A stretch of 64,000 bases of DNA from Candidatus Planktophila sp. GTDB taxonomy: Bacteria > Actinomycetota > Actinomycetes > Nanopelagicales > Nanopelagicaceae. The stretch is taken from assembly GCA_030681675.1 (NCBI GenBank), contig JAUXRP010000040.1, positions 342,557 to 406,556 on the forward strand, read 5' to 3'. Under the pieces are notes generated by a model, which made no database searches, was not told the origin of the DNA, and saw nothing but the letters and a program-made list of their open reading frames with translations. Of this stretch, positions 44,482 through 52,711 are shown piece after piece. Position 1 is the first letter of the stretch, and every line of letters begins with the position of its first letter. The translations under genes were made by a program, and so were the position numbers.

Positions 44482-44850
44482 ATGGCTACATTGAACTTAA
44501 CAGAGACGCAGTTTGAAGAGTTAATACCTAAAGAAGGTACGGTGCTTGTTGACTTTTGGGCCGCCTGGTGTGGACCGTGCCGCTCTTTTGCACCGGTGTA
44601 TGAGGCAACTTCTGAGAAATATCCAGAGTTAACTTTTGCCAAAGTCGATACTGAGGCAGAGCGCTCATTAGCTGCGGCTGCAGGTATCACTTCAATTCCA
44701 ACTCTAATGATTTTTCGCGATGGAATTCTCTTGTTCAGTCAGCCAGGCGCACTTCCAGGTTCAGCCCTCGAAGAGATTATTAGCAAAGTCACCGAACTAG
44801 ATATGGATGAAGTCCGAAAAAAAATTACCGAGCAGGAGATTAAGAGTTAA
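44482..44850 (+). CDS. trxA: Thioredoxin
   Basis: 122 residues, canonical fold and active site FWAAWCGPCRSF (Cys30, Cys33), cis-Pro in TSIPTLMIF. The C-terminus is about 12 residues longer than usual and charged. Last gene of the plus-strand sulfur operon; it probably supplies reductant to rhodaneses and the CPVC membrane protein. Its end overlaps the convergent CBS gene by 11 bases. Confidence 0.94.
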   Translation: MATLNLTETQFEELIPKEGTVLVDFWAAWCGPCRSFAPVYEATSEKYPELTFAKVDTEAERSLAAAAGITSIPTLMIFRDGILLFSQPGALPGSALEEIISKVTELDMDEVRKKITEQEIKS

Positions 44851-45265
44851 CGTAATCGCTGAGCGCTTTTCGCTCTGCATCCAACTCATTAATGTGGGCT
44901 TTTACAACATCACCGATTGAAACTATGGAAATTAGGTTCCCAGATGCATCTACCACTGGAACGTGACGGATTCGGCGTTCGGTCATTACCGTCATGAGAT
45001 CGGCAACGGTTGTTTCAGGAGTACATGTAATGACTTCAGCGGTCATTAGATCCCGAACCCGCATGTGGGTAATTTCATCAAGTTTGCCAGGCATTGCACG
45101 CACAACGTCACGCTCTGAAACTATGCCATCGATTTTTTTCCCGTCAGGGGAGACGACCAACGCTCCCACATGATGAACATTGAGGGCATTAACCAGGTCA
45201 TGAAGCGTGGCGCTGGAAGATATAGTTTCAACACGCTTACCGGTAATTAAAGTAGAAACCTTCAT
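44840..45265 (-). CDS. Two-CBS-domain protein
   Basis: 141 residues, two CBS motifs (about 10-65 and 75-130), the type that binds AMP/ATP or NAD and senses energy status. Contains HHVGALVVSPDGKKIDGIVSERDVVRA and RRIRHVPVVDASGNLISIVSIGDVV. The ATG at 45265 has a GAGGAG ribosome site; an in-frame extension to 45382 has none and is rejected. Partner unknown. Divergent from the second CUT1 importer. Confidence 0.92.
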   Translation of the reverse strand: MKVSTLITGKRVETISSSATLHDLVNALNVHHVGALVVSPDGKKIDGIVSERDVVRAMPGKLDEITHMRVRDLMTAEVITCTPETTVADLMTVMTERRIRHVPVVDASGNLISIVSIGDVVKAHINELDAERKALSDYVNS

Positions 45266-45402
45266 CGTGATCTCCTCGCCTCGTTGGGGATGTCCTGCCA
45301 ATGGTGCACCTGCCGACGGCCGATGACAAGAGCCCCGACTTACTGCAAGAATTAAGCGTAAAAGAGACCAATTCGTTACCATATTTCCCTTTCTAAAGAG
45401 GT

Positions 45403-45411
45403 GGTCAGACC
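45403..45411. promoter_or_regulatory. GGTCAGACC operator before second CUT1 importer
   Basis: A perfect copy of the 36421-36429 palindrome, 84 bases before the binding-protein ATG and within the divergent region with the CBS gene. It suggests that this importer belongs to the same FadR-type regulon as the sulfosugar genes. Confidence 0.55.
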
Positions 45412-45494
45412 TTTAGATTTACGCTGTTACCAGGCTCATCCCCTCACTCGCCTGATGACCTATCACAACCTCCTCTCTAGAGAATAGGAAAACA

Positions 45495-46811
45495 ATGTCA
45501 GAAGTAAAAAATGGCATTTCCCGTCGTTCAGTACTTAAAGGTGCTGCAGTCGGCGGTCTTGGATTAGCAGCTGGAGGATCACTCCTTGCCGGATGCGGAT
45601 CCGACGGAACAGGTGCTCTCGCATTCGGTGCTCGCACTGTAGATGCTGGACCAACTTCGCAACTAAAAGCCTTGGTTGCTGCTTACACAGCAAAGACTGG
45701 AAATGAAGTTACATACAATGCAACAGAGTCAAATGCCTTCCAGAACAATCTTTCACAATATCTACAGGGAACACCAGACGATGCCTTCCAATGGATGGCC
45801 GGATACCGTATGCAATTCTTTGCAGAGCAGGGATTGCTTGTTGATCTGACCGATGTTTGGAATGAGATCGGCTCTCAGTATGCAGATAGTTATAAAACTG
45901 CAGCAACTGGACTAGATGGAAAGCAATATTTTGTTCCACAGTCTTGGTACCCATGGGGTATGCACTTCCGTAAGTCAATGTTTGCTGATCTTGGTCTAAG
46001 TGCCGACACAGTGACTAACTGGGATGAATTCCTTAAGATGCTAGATGGCATGAAGAAGAAGGGTCTTGTTGGATTTGCAGCTGGCGATAAGGGCGGCTGG
46101 GAAGCAATGGGAACATTCGACATTCTTAATGCACGTATCAATGGATACCAGTTCCACGTAGATCTTTTGGCCGGTCGCGAAAAGTGGACCGATGCAAAGG
46201 TTCTAGAAGTATTTAAGTACTGGGAGATGTTGATCCCTTACATGAATCCTAACGTTCTAGATCTCGAGTGGGATGGCGCTATGCAGCTGCTTCTTCAGAA
46301 GAAAGCTGGATCGATGCTCATGGGCTCATGGTTCGGTGGAAACTTCAAAGAGCAATCTGAAGCAGATTATGCCGATCTTTCAATTATCCCATTCCCAGAA
46401 ATCAATCCAGAGCATGGTCGCGACACAGTCGATGCACCTATCGATGGTTTCTGCGTGGCCGCAAACGGTGCAAATAATGCTGGTGGAGCTGACTTCTTGA
46501 AGTTTGCTGGAGACATGGAAGGCGTTCAAGCAATGCTTGATGCCAAAGATGCCGATGGCAAATCGATTCCAATGACCTCAGCCAACAAGGGTCAAGACAC
46601 ATCAACGTATGATGCCTTCCAGAAAGAGCAGTTGGCAGTTATGGATGAGGCTAAGTACATCACTCAGTTCCTTGACCGCGATACACGCCCTGACTTTGCT
46701 GGTCCAGTTGTTGGTCCTGCGATTCAGTCATGGTTTAAGAATCCAAAGGATGTTAACAAGATTGTTGACACCCTTCAAGCACAATGGGATGCACTACCAC
46801 CTCTTGCATAG
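45495..46811 (+). CDS. Twin-arginine lipoprotein sugar-binding protein (CUT1)
   Basis: 438 residues. The signal SRRSVLKGAAVGGLGLAAGG with lipobox LLAGC predicts Tat export and lipid anchoring. The body is a family 1 solute-binding protein, with FQWMAGYRMQFFAEQG, WYPWGMHFRKSMFADLG and VAANGANNAGGADFLKF. GC and codon use match the highly expressed ribosomal genes, suggesting strong expression. The shared operator points to a sulfosugar or its glycoside as ligand; an unrelated sugar cannot be excluded. Confidence 0.9.
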   Translation: MSEVKNGISRRSVLKGAAVGGLGLAAGGSLLAGCGSDGTGALAFGARTVDAGPTSQLKALVAAYTAKTGNEVTYNATESNAFQNNLSQYLQGTPDDAFQWMAGYRMQFFAEQGLLVDLTDVWNEIGSQYADSYKTAATGLDGKQYFVPQSWYPWGMHFRKSMFADLGLSADTVTNWDEFLKMLDGMKKKGLVGFAAGDKGGWEAMGTFDILNARINGYQFHVDLLAGREKWTDAKVLEVFKYWEMLIPYMNPNVLDLEWDGAMQLLLQKKAGSMLMGSWFGGNFKEQSEADYADLSIIPFPEINPEHGRDTVDAPIDGFCVAANGANNAGGADFLKFAGDMEGVQAMLDAKDADGKSIPMTSANKGQDTSTYDAFQKEQLAVMDEAKYITQFLDRDTRPDFAGPVVGPAIQSWFKNPKDVNKIVDTLQAQWDALPPLA

Positions 46812-46830
46812 TTTGTAATTTCAATTACTA

Positions 46831-46847
46831 TTCGTAAAAATTACGAA
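46831..46847 (+). other. Intercistronic hairpin after binding-protein gene
   Basis: TTCGTAA (46831-46837) and TTACGAA (46841-46847) form a 7-bp stem with a 3-base loop in the 56-base gap between binding protein and permease. The third binding-protein gene in the window followed by an inverted repeat. Confidence 0.45.
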
Positions 46848-46867
46848 CTAAGAGATAGGTCTAAAAG

Positions 46868-47782
46868 ATGAACTCGACGGCGATGGATAGTAAAAAACCC
46901 CATCGCCGTCGAGCTTTTTCTAGGGCCGATAGAACGACACTTACTGCTTTTGTCGGGGTTCCACTTTTCTTTCACTTATTACTTGTTTGGGTACCTGCCT
47001 TTCTGACAATTGTTCTCTCATTTACATATTGGTCGGGAATCTCAATATCTCGAATAAAATGGGCAGGCTTTGCCAATTACAAAAACATTTTCTTTGATAC
47101 TCCCGCTTTTTGGGAAGGGATTCAAAACAACATCATCTGGTTAGTTTGGTTTGCAGGTATTGCTACTCCAATTGGAATCCTGTTGGCCTATCAAATCGAT
47201 CGTCAGATTCGTGGACACAAATTTTATGAAACTGCTTACTACTTACCTGTTGTTCTATCCTTAGCAGTCACTGGAATTATCTGGAACTTCCTTCTTCGCC
47301 CAGATGGCTTCGTAAATGGTCTCTTTGGGCGCGATATTGATAATGCGATCTCATTTTTCGGTAACTACGACATTAATATTTACGTGATTTTGACGATTGC
47401 ATCATGGCGTCATATTGGCTACATCATGCTCTTATATTTAGCTGGGCTCAAATCCGTCGATATGGCGCTGCGTGAGGCGGCTTCATTAGATGGCGCAACT
47501 GAGTGGCAGACGTTTAAGAAGGTTATTTTCCCGGCCATGAAACCGGTAAACGTCATTGTCATTGTCATCACAATTATTGAATCGCTTCGAGCTTTCGATA
47601 TTGTTTATATTATTTATGGCTCATCCGCGGGCTTCCCAATTTTAGGTACTTTAGTCTTTCAAAATATTGCTGGCGAAGGCGCATCGATGAAAGGTGCCGC
47701 CTACGCTGTCATCCTCTTTGTTCTTTCCATTGGTCCGATAATTGCTTACTTACGCACAACTTTTAAGAGTGATGTCCAATGA
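46868..47782 (+). CDS. CUT1 sugar ABC transporter permease (MalF/UgpA-like)
   Basis: 304 residues, six helices after an Arg/Lys-rich N-terminus. The EAA loop is LREAASLDGATEWQTFKKVIFPAMKP. Clearly a different protein from the permease at 30985. The stop overlaps the next permease by 4 bases. Its ATPase is not encoded in the window. Confidence 0.92.
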   Translation: MNSTAMDSKKPHRRRAFSRADRTTLTAFVGVPLFFHLLLVWVPAFLTIVLSFTYWSGISISRIKWAGFANYKNIFFDTPAFWEGIQNNIIWLVWFAGIATPIGILLAYQIDRQIRGHKFYETAYYLPVVLSLAVTGIIWNFLLRPDGFVNGLFGRDIDNAISFFGNYDINIYVILTIASWRHIGYIMLLYLAGLKSVDMALREAASLDGATEWQTFKKVIFPAMKPVNVIVIVITIIESLRAFDIVYIIYGSSAGFPILGTLVFQNIAGEGASMKGAAYAVILFVLSIGPIIAYLRTTFKSDVQ

Positions 47783-48675
47783 GCATCGATGTAGAGCTTC
47801 AAGCTGCGGCAACGAAGTATCGTAATAAGCAGAAGGTTAAAGATCGCTTTATTTCCCTATTTATCGGTATTTTTGCCATTGTATGGATTTTTCCCATCGC
47901 TTGGACGGTCTGGTCCTCCCTTCGCCCGTATAAAGAGGTTCGAGCTAACGGTCTATTTTCAGTTCCAAAAGTATTAAATTTGTCGAACTATGCCGATGCT
48001 ATCTCGCGCATGGAACTTCCAACATACTTTTTTAATACCGCGTTAATTACAATTCCTGCGGTTTTCTTAACTTTATTCTTTGGCTCACTCATCGCTTTCG
48101 TCGTGAGCCGCTACTCATTTAAGTGGAATGTATCTCTTCTCTTGCTATTTACCGCCGGCAATTTACTACCAGCTCAACTTGTCTTTATTCCTGTCTTTAA
48201 AATGTACATCACTTTGGGTAAAGCCGTTGGAATTCCGAGACTTTTATATGATTCGCCTTGGGGTGTTGTATTAATTCACGTAGCTTTCCAAATGGGCTTT
48301 GCAACCTTCGTATTATCGAGTTACATGAAGACTGTTCCCAAAGAGATTAGCGAGTCTGCAATGGTCGATGGTGCAACCGTATTTACGCACTATACAAAGG
48401 TGATGCTTCCATTGTTGCGTCCAGCCTTGGCGTCACTTGCAGTTTTGATGACGACCTGGATTTATAACGATTTCTTTTGGGCTCTGGTCTTGATGTCTAC
48501 GGATTCTAAGCGACCGATTACTTCGGCCTTGGGTCGATTACAAGGGGAGTTCGTGACTGATTACAATTTATTAGCAGCTGGCGCGGTTATCGCAGCTTTA
48601 CCGACATTAATTGTTTTCTTCATATTACGGAAGCAGTTTGTTTCTGGCCTAACTCTCGGCTCCACTAAAGGATAG
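47779..48675 (+). CDS. CUT1 sugar ABC transporter permease (MalG/UgpE-like)
   Basis: 298 residues with EAA loop ISESAMVDGATVFTHYTKVMLPLLRPAL and the end FVSGLTLGSTKG. ATGA overlap with the upstream permease indicates translational coupling. Together with 45495 and 46868 it forms a full importer except for the ATPase. Confidence 0.92.
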   Translation: MSIDVELQAAATKYRNKQKVKDRFISLFIGIFAIVWIFPIAWTVWSSLRPYKEVRANGLFSVPKVLNLSNYADAISRMELPTYFFNTALITIPAVFLTLFFGSLIAFVVSRYSFKWNVSLLLLFTAGNLLPAQLVFIPVFKMYITLGKAVGIPRLLYDSPWGVVLIHVAFQMGFATFVLSSYMKTVPKEISESAMVDGATVFTHYTKVMLPLLRPALASLAVLMTTWIYNDFFWALVLMSTDSKRPITSALGRLQGEFVTDYNLLAAGAVIAALPTLIVFFILRKQFVSGLTLGSTKG

Positions 48676-48677
48676 AT

Positions 48678-49628
48678 ATGAAAGCTATACAAATTACCGC
48701 CTTTGGCGGTCCAGATTCCATGCAATTTGTCGATCTGCCAGATCCGATTCCAGGTCAAGGTCAAGAGGTAATTGATGTAACGTCAATCGGAATCAACTAT
48801 GCCGATACACATCAGACCGAGAACTCATATCTTTCACCTCAGCGACTTCCCTTGGTACCAGGAATCGAAGTAGTTGGTACAACCGCTTCAGGAGTTCGCG
48901 TTTTAACTCCAGTGGCCAGTGGAGGATATGCGCAAAAAGCTCTGGCATATAGCGCGGCCATGATTGAAATTCCCGATGGCGTTACTGACGAACAGGCCTT
49001 GTGCATGTTAGTTCAGGGCTCAACGGCGTGGCATATTTTGAAAACAGTCGGGCATGTCAAAGCTGGAGAAAGCGTCGTGATTCATGCGGCTGCAGGAGGA
49101 GTTGGAACAATTGCAATTCAACTAGCAAAGTTGTGGGGCGCTAAAGTTATTGCCGTTGCATCAACCCAAGCAAAGCGCGATTTAGCAAAATCTTTAGGCG
49201 CCGATGTTGTTATCGATGCCGATCAAGAGAGGCTACATGAAACAATTCTCGAGGCAAATAATGGCAAGCCAGTTGATTTAGTTTTAGAGATGGTTGGAGG
49301 CAAGACATTTGATGCCAGCCTTGAAGCACTCGCTCCATTCGGTCGCTTGATTACATATGGAATGGCATCGCGAAAAGCTCCGACTGTAATTCATCCGGGA
49401 TCACTAATGGGTGGCTCAAAAACAATTACCGGCTTTTGGCTCTCACACTGCTTCGGAAGGAAAGAGTTGTTAAATGATGTTATTGCTGAGCTATTTTCAT
49501 TAGTCGAAAGCGGAAAACTCAAACCGATAATCGGCGCAACTTTTGGTTTGAGCCAAGCAGTGGAGGCGCATAAGGCAATGTTGGCCCGAGAGACGACGGG
49601 CAAAATTACGCTAAATCCTGCGCTTTAA
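48678..49628 (+). CDS. Quinone oxidoreductase-like MDR dehydrogenase
   Basis: 316 residues of the zinc-free quinone oxidoreductase branch of the MDR superfamily: MKAIQITAFGGPD, GINYADTHQTE, LVQGSTAWHIL, HAAAGGVGTIAIQLAKLWGA (NADPH site) and GKITLNPAL at the end. No zinc ligands. Starts 2 bases after the permease stop, so part of the importer operon. The substrate is probably a quinone or enone; no direct sugar link is obvious. Confidence 0.88.
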   Translation: MKAIQITAFGGPDSMQFVDLPDPIPGQGQEVIDVTSIGINYADTHQTENSYLSPQRLPLVPGIEVVGTTASGVRVLTPVASGGYAQKALAYSAAMIEIPDGVTDEQALCMLVQGSTAWHILKTVGHVKAGESVVIHAAAGGVGTIAIQLAKLWGAKVIAVASTQAKRDLAKSLGADVVIDADQERLHETILEANNGKPVDLVLEMVGGKTFDASLEALAPFGRLITYGMASRKAPTVIHPGSLMGGSKTITGFWLSHCFGRKELLNDVIAELFSLVESGKLKPIIGATFGLSQAVEAHKAMLARETTGKITLNPAL

Positions 49629-49707
49629 GGTTCGAGTTCACCGATCCCTGAGCCAGTGATGATTCTCACGATTCAATAGTTGTTAAACTTTTGGAGAGGG
49701 AGTAAAT

Positions 49708-51096
49708 ATGTCGCTAAAGATTATAAATCTAGATACCCCAACCTTAGGCGATCGTTCATATATTGCCCACGATGGGAAAACCGCCCTCGTGGTTGATCCA
49801 CAGCGCGACATCGATCGGGTTGAGGAGATCATTGAGGCTGAAAATCTTCATATTGGAGCGGTCGTCGAAACCCACATGCATAATGATTACGTTAGTGGTG
49901 GGTTGGTACTTGCCCGCAAATATGGCGTCAAGTATGTGACTAGCGCACAAGACCCAGTAAGTTTTGATCGACAAGCAGTAAAAGATAATGAAGTCATAAA
50001 CGTAGGTGATTTTGCAATTAAAGCCATTCATACCCCAGGCCATACTTTTACGCATATGGCCTTTATTTTGTTGACGCAAGAAAATGACGCACAAAGTATC
50101 TTTACTGGTGGATCAATGTTGCATGGCTCCTCTGGCCGACCGGATCTACTTGGTTGGAATAATGCAGCTACTCTTGCCGGGTTACAACATGAATCTATTC
50201 GTCGAATTGTTAAACTGCTAGAGGATAAAATTACCATTCACCCCACTCATGGTTTTGGGTCATTTTGTGCAGCTACACCAACTAGTGGAGATTCATCCAC
50301 CATTGCCGATGAAAAACGTAATAACCCCGCCCTGTTATTGGATAGTGAGAGTTTCATCTCCCAGACGCTTGCTGGTCTTGATACTTTCCCCACATATTTC
50401 AAGCTGATGGGTGCGATTAATTGCTCAGGCGCAGGACCCATTGATATCTCCGCACTAAAAGCATCCTCAACTGAGGAAGTGTTAAAAGCGATAGGTGCTG
50501 GCGTGTGGACTTTAGACTTACGATCTAGAAACTCATATATTCAGGGACATATTCCAGGAACACTCTCATTTGGATTAGATGGATCTTTTGCCAGTTACTT
50601 TGGATGGATATTTCCTTATGAGGATACTTTGATATTACTCTCAGACAGGAATGAAGATATCGCCACTGCACAACGAGAATTAGTACGGATTGGAATTGAT
50701 CGGCCTATTGGCGCCTTTGTTGATAACTTAAAAAGCATCACTGGGCTTAAAAAGAATAGAGAAATTACATTCAAAGATGTTGCGGCAGGCCTAAAGAATC
50801 CCGACTTTCTCATCCTTGATACGCGTAGCAAAGGCGAATGGCGCACCTCTCATATCCAAGGAACGATAAATATTCCGTTTTATGAATTAGCCGCTCGAAC
50901 CACTGAGTTACGACGTGAAAAAGAGATTTGGGTGCACTGTGCTAGTGGTTATCGTGCTTCAGTTGCGTTGGGTATTTTGGAAACCGCGGGCTATAGAGCA
51001 GTTCTGGTAAATGATGATTATGAGAACAGTGCACATGTTGCTGGATTAAAAATCATTACGGGAACTGCTGACGCAGGAAAACCTAGAGAACCTTAA
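49708..51096 (+). CDS. Metallo-beta-lactamase fold/rhodanese fusion, CstB-like
   Basis: 462 residues: an MBL domain (1 to about 250) followed by two rhodanese domains. Metal-binding residues His56, His58, Asp60 (ETHMHNDY) and His112 (HTPGHT) are present. The Fe-ligand Asp of persulfide dioxygenases (FTGD) is Gly135 here (FTGGSM). The first rhodanese domain has no catalytic Cys, and the second does (VHCASGYRAS). The domain order matches S. aureus CstB. Whether it is a dioxygenase without that Asp is open. GAGAGGGAG precedes the ATG. Confidence 0.85.
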   Translation: MSLKIINLDTPTLGDRSYIAHDGKTALVVDPQRDIDRVEEIIEAENLHIGAVVETHMHNDYVSGGLVLARKYGVKYVTSAQDPVSFDRQAVKDNEVINVGDFAIKAIHTPGHTFTHMAFILLTQENDAQSIFTGGSMLHGSSGRPDLLGWNNAATLAGLQHESIRRIVKLLEDKITIHPTHGFGSFCAATPTSGDSSTIADEKRNNPALLLDSESFISQTLAGLDTFPTYFKLMGAINCSGAGPIDISALKASSTEEVLKAIGAGVWTLDLRSRNSYIQGHIPGTLSFGLDGSFASYFGWIFPYEDTLILLSDRNEDIATAQRELVRIGIDRPIGAFVDNLKSITGLKKNREITFKDVAAGLKNPDFLILDTRSKGEWRTSHIQGTINIPFYELAARTTELRREKEIWVHCASGYRASVALGILETAGYRAVLVNDDYENSAHVAGLKIITGTADAGKPREP

Positions 51097-51108
51097 GTGT
51101 TGATTCGT

Positions 51109-52080
51109 TTACTCAGTGAATTTGACTGCGATTTTCTGTTCGGGGCGACGCTTTTCAACGGCGGCGGTTTCAATCAGAAATTCTTTGTCAGCTGAGGTCA
51201 AGGGCGGCTGGGTAATGCTGCGCGGCCACAGGTGATGAGCGCGGACTACGTCGGCTTCAATGGCATAAACGGTGACGGTGGCTTGCAAGCCGAACCAGGC
51301 AAGTAATCCGAGGACGACACCGAAGAATCCGGCGAGCGCCTGGGCATGTTTGAGATTGTGGCTAATAATGATCCCCGCCAGGCTGAGCAGAATCTGCCAA
51401 GCGATACTGGACAAGATGGCACCAAGAAGTAGGTCGCGGGTGGCGATGATTGTGGCGGTGGCAATCCGGAAAGCGGCGAGGAAGAGGCCGATACCAATTG
51501 CAGTTGAGAGGGCGAAGGCCAGGGTCTTACTGGGTACCCCGCTAATCCCCAAAGTTTCACCTGCCCCGACTAGCGATGCAGTGGCCGTGTTGACGATGGT
51601 TCCGACGCCTAGCAATCCAAGTAGGCCGAAGGTGCGCAGGTAGTTGGAGGGGAATCCAGGTCGGGCCACTTTGGGGACGTTCCAGAGAGTATTGAGCGTA
51701 TTTTGTAAGGCGTTGCCCAACCCTCGTCCGCCCAGAATTGCGCCAACGGTGCCGATAATAAAGGCGGGGGTGGAGTGCCCGAGTGAGGCGAGCCCGATTT
51801 GAGAACCTAACTGGGTACCGATGATAGGGAACTGGGCCAGTGCCGAAGTTTGGATGTTGGCCTGTAACAAAGGATTTCCTTTGAGTACCATTCCGAGTAT
51901 GCCCGATAATGCCAGCAGCAATGGGAAGGTCGCCAGGAAGGCGAAGTAGGTCAGAAGTGCGACAAGATTGCCGGCTTGGTCGTCGCCAAATTTCTTAAAG
52001 ACGGCAAAGACGAAGGCGGGGAACCGGTGCCGTTGCTGCCAAGCATCTAGGGTACGGACGCGCCTTTCAATGTAGTTCAT
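51109..52080 (-). CDS. YihY/BrkB family membrane protein
   Basis: 323 residues, six or so membrane helices, with LVALLTYFAFLATFPLLLALSGILG, GGRGLGNALQNTLNTLWNVPKV and ARPGFPSNYLRTFGLLGLLG of the YihY/BrkB family; function unsettled. The ATG at 52080 has a GAGGGAAG site; an in-frame extension to 52143 is rejected. Hand-counted lines reach about 57-62% GC, far above the neighbours (about 47%), with GC-ending codons. Likely acquired from a GC-rich actinobacterium. Confidence 0.88.
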   Translation of the reverse strand: MNYIERRVRTLDAWQQRHRFPAFVFAVFKKFGDDQAGNLVALLTYFAFLATFPLLLALSGILGMVLKGNPLLQANIQTSALAQFPIIGTQLGSQIGLASLGHSTPAFIIGTVGAILGGRGLGNALQNTLNTLWNVPKVARPGFPSNYLRTFGLLGLLGVGTIVNTATASLVGAGETLGISGVPSKTLAFALSTAIGIGLFLAAFRIATATIIATRDLLLGAILSSIAWQILLSLAGIIISHNLKHAQALAGFFGVVLGLLAWFGLQATVTVYAIEADVVRAHHLWPRSITQPPLTSADKEFLIETAAVEKRRPEQKIAVKFTE

Positions 52081-52249
52081 GAAAAACTTCCCTCTTTTGA
52101 ACAGGATTGTAGTTGACCAAGCTCCACGTGTGGCCTCTGCCACGGCGTCGGTTGCCAGTGCAAATGCGGCACATGCTTAAATGAAGGTTTAAATGAGCGT
52201 GAGATGAAGATACATCGGGCGTGTTAAACTCACGCGTTCTCAGATCAGC

Positions 52250-52322
52250 GCCCCCCTAGCTCAGTTGGTAGAGCGTTTCCATGGTAAGGAAGAGGTCACC
52301 GGTCCGATTCCGGTGGGGGGCT
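52250..52322 (+). tRNA. tRNA-Thr (GGT)
   Basis: Acceptor GCCCCCC (52250-52256) pairs with GGGGGGC (52315-52321). The anticodon loop is atGGTaa between TTTCC and GGAAG. The T-arm contains GGTCCGATTCC. CCA is not encoded. Confidence 0.96.
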
Positions 52323-52370
52323 CGAAGAGAATCCCTCCATCAGGAGTGGTTCATTTCAAAGCACACCCTT

Positions 52371-52444
52371 GGCGGGGTAGCTCAGCTTGGTAGAGCAAGC
52401 GGCTCATAATCGCTGTGTCGTGGGTTCAAATCCCGCTCCCGCTA
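52371..52444 (+). tRNA. tRNA-Met (CAT), elongator type
   Basis: Acceptor GGCGGGG pairs with TCCCGCT (G-U at the ends); anticodon loop ctCATaa. The anticodon stem lacks the three G-C pairs of initiator tRNA. Position between tRNA-Thr and rpmG is the usual place of an elongator Met tRNA in actinobacteria. tRNA-Ile2 with lysidine cannot be excluded formally. Confidence 0.92.
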
Positions 52445-52540
52445 CGAGTATTTCCTGTGCGAATTTCGCGCATTGAGTGGCCTCAGGTAACCTAAGCCAC
52501 CTCAATAGTCCGTTCAGAAATCGATAGAAGGAGTAAGACC

Positions 52541-52711
52541 ATGGCAAGTAAGAGCACGGACGTACGTCCGAAAATCACCATGGCCTGCGTCGATTGCAAA
52601 GAGCGTAATTACATTACTAAGAAGAACCGTCGCAACGATCCCGACCGCATGGAGCTAAAGAAGTTCTGTCCACGTTGCAAGCTTTCAACGCTTCACCGCG
52701 AAACCCGCTAA
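52541..52711 (+). CDS. rpmG: 50S ribosomal protein L33
   Basis: 56 residues, starting [19 protein letters not shown] and ending STLHRETR. Two CxxC pairs (CVDC and CPRC) mark the zinc-binding form of L33. GAAGGAG precedes the ATG. Too short for many ORF screens. The stop overlaps the next ATG (TAATG). Component of the large ribosomal subunit near the E site. Confidence 0.97.
   Translation: MASKSTDVRPKITMACVDCKERNYITKKNRRNDPDRMELKKFCPRCKLSTLHRETR

Noticed and set aside
45266..45382. N-terminal extension of the CBS protein
   Set aside because: Low-quality sequence without ribosome site; it would cover the promoter region.
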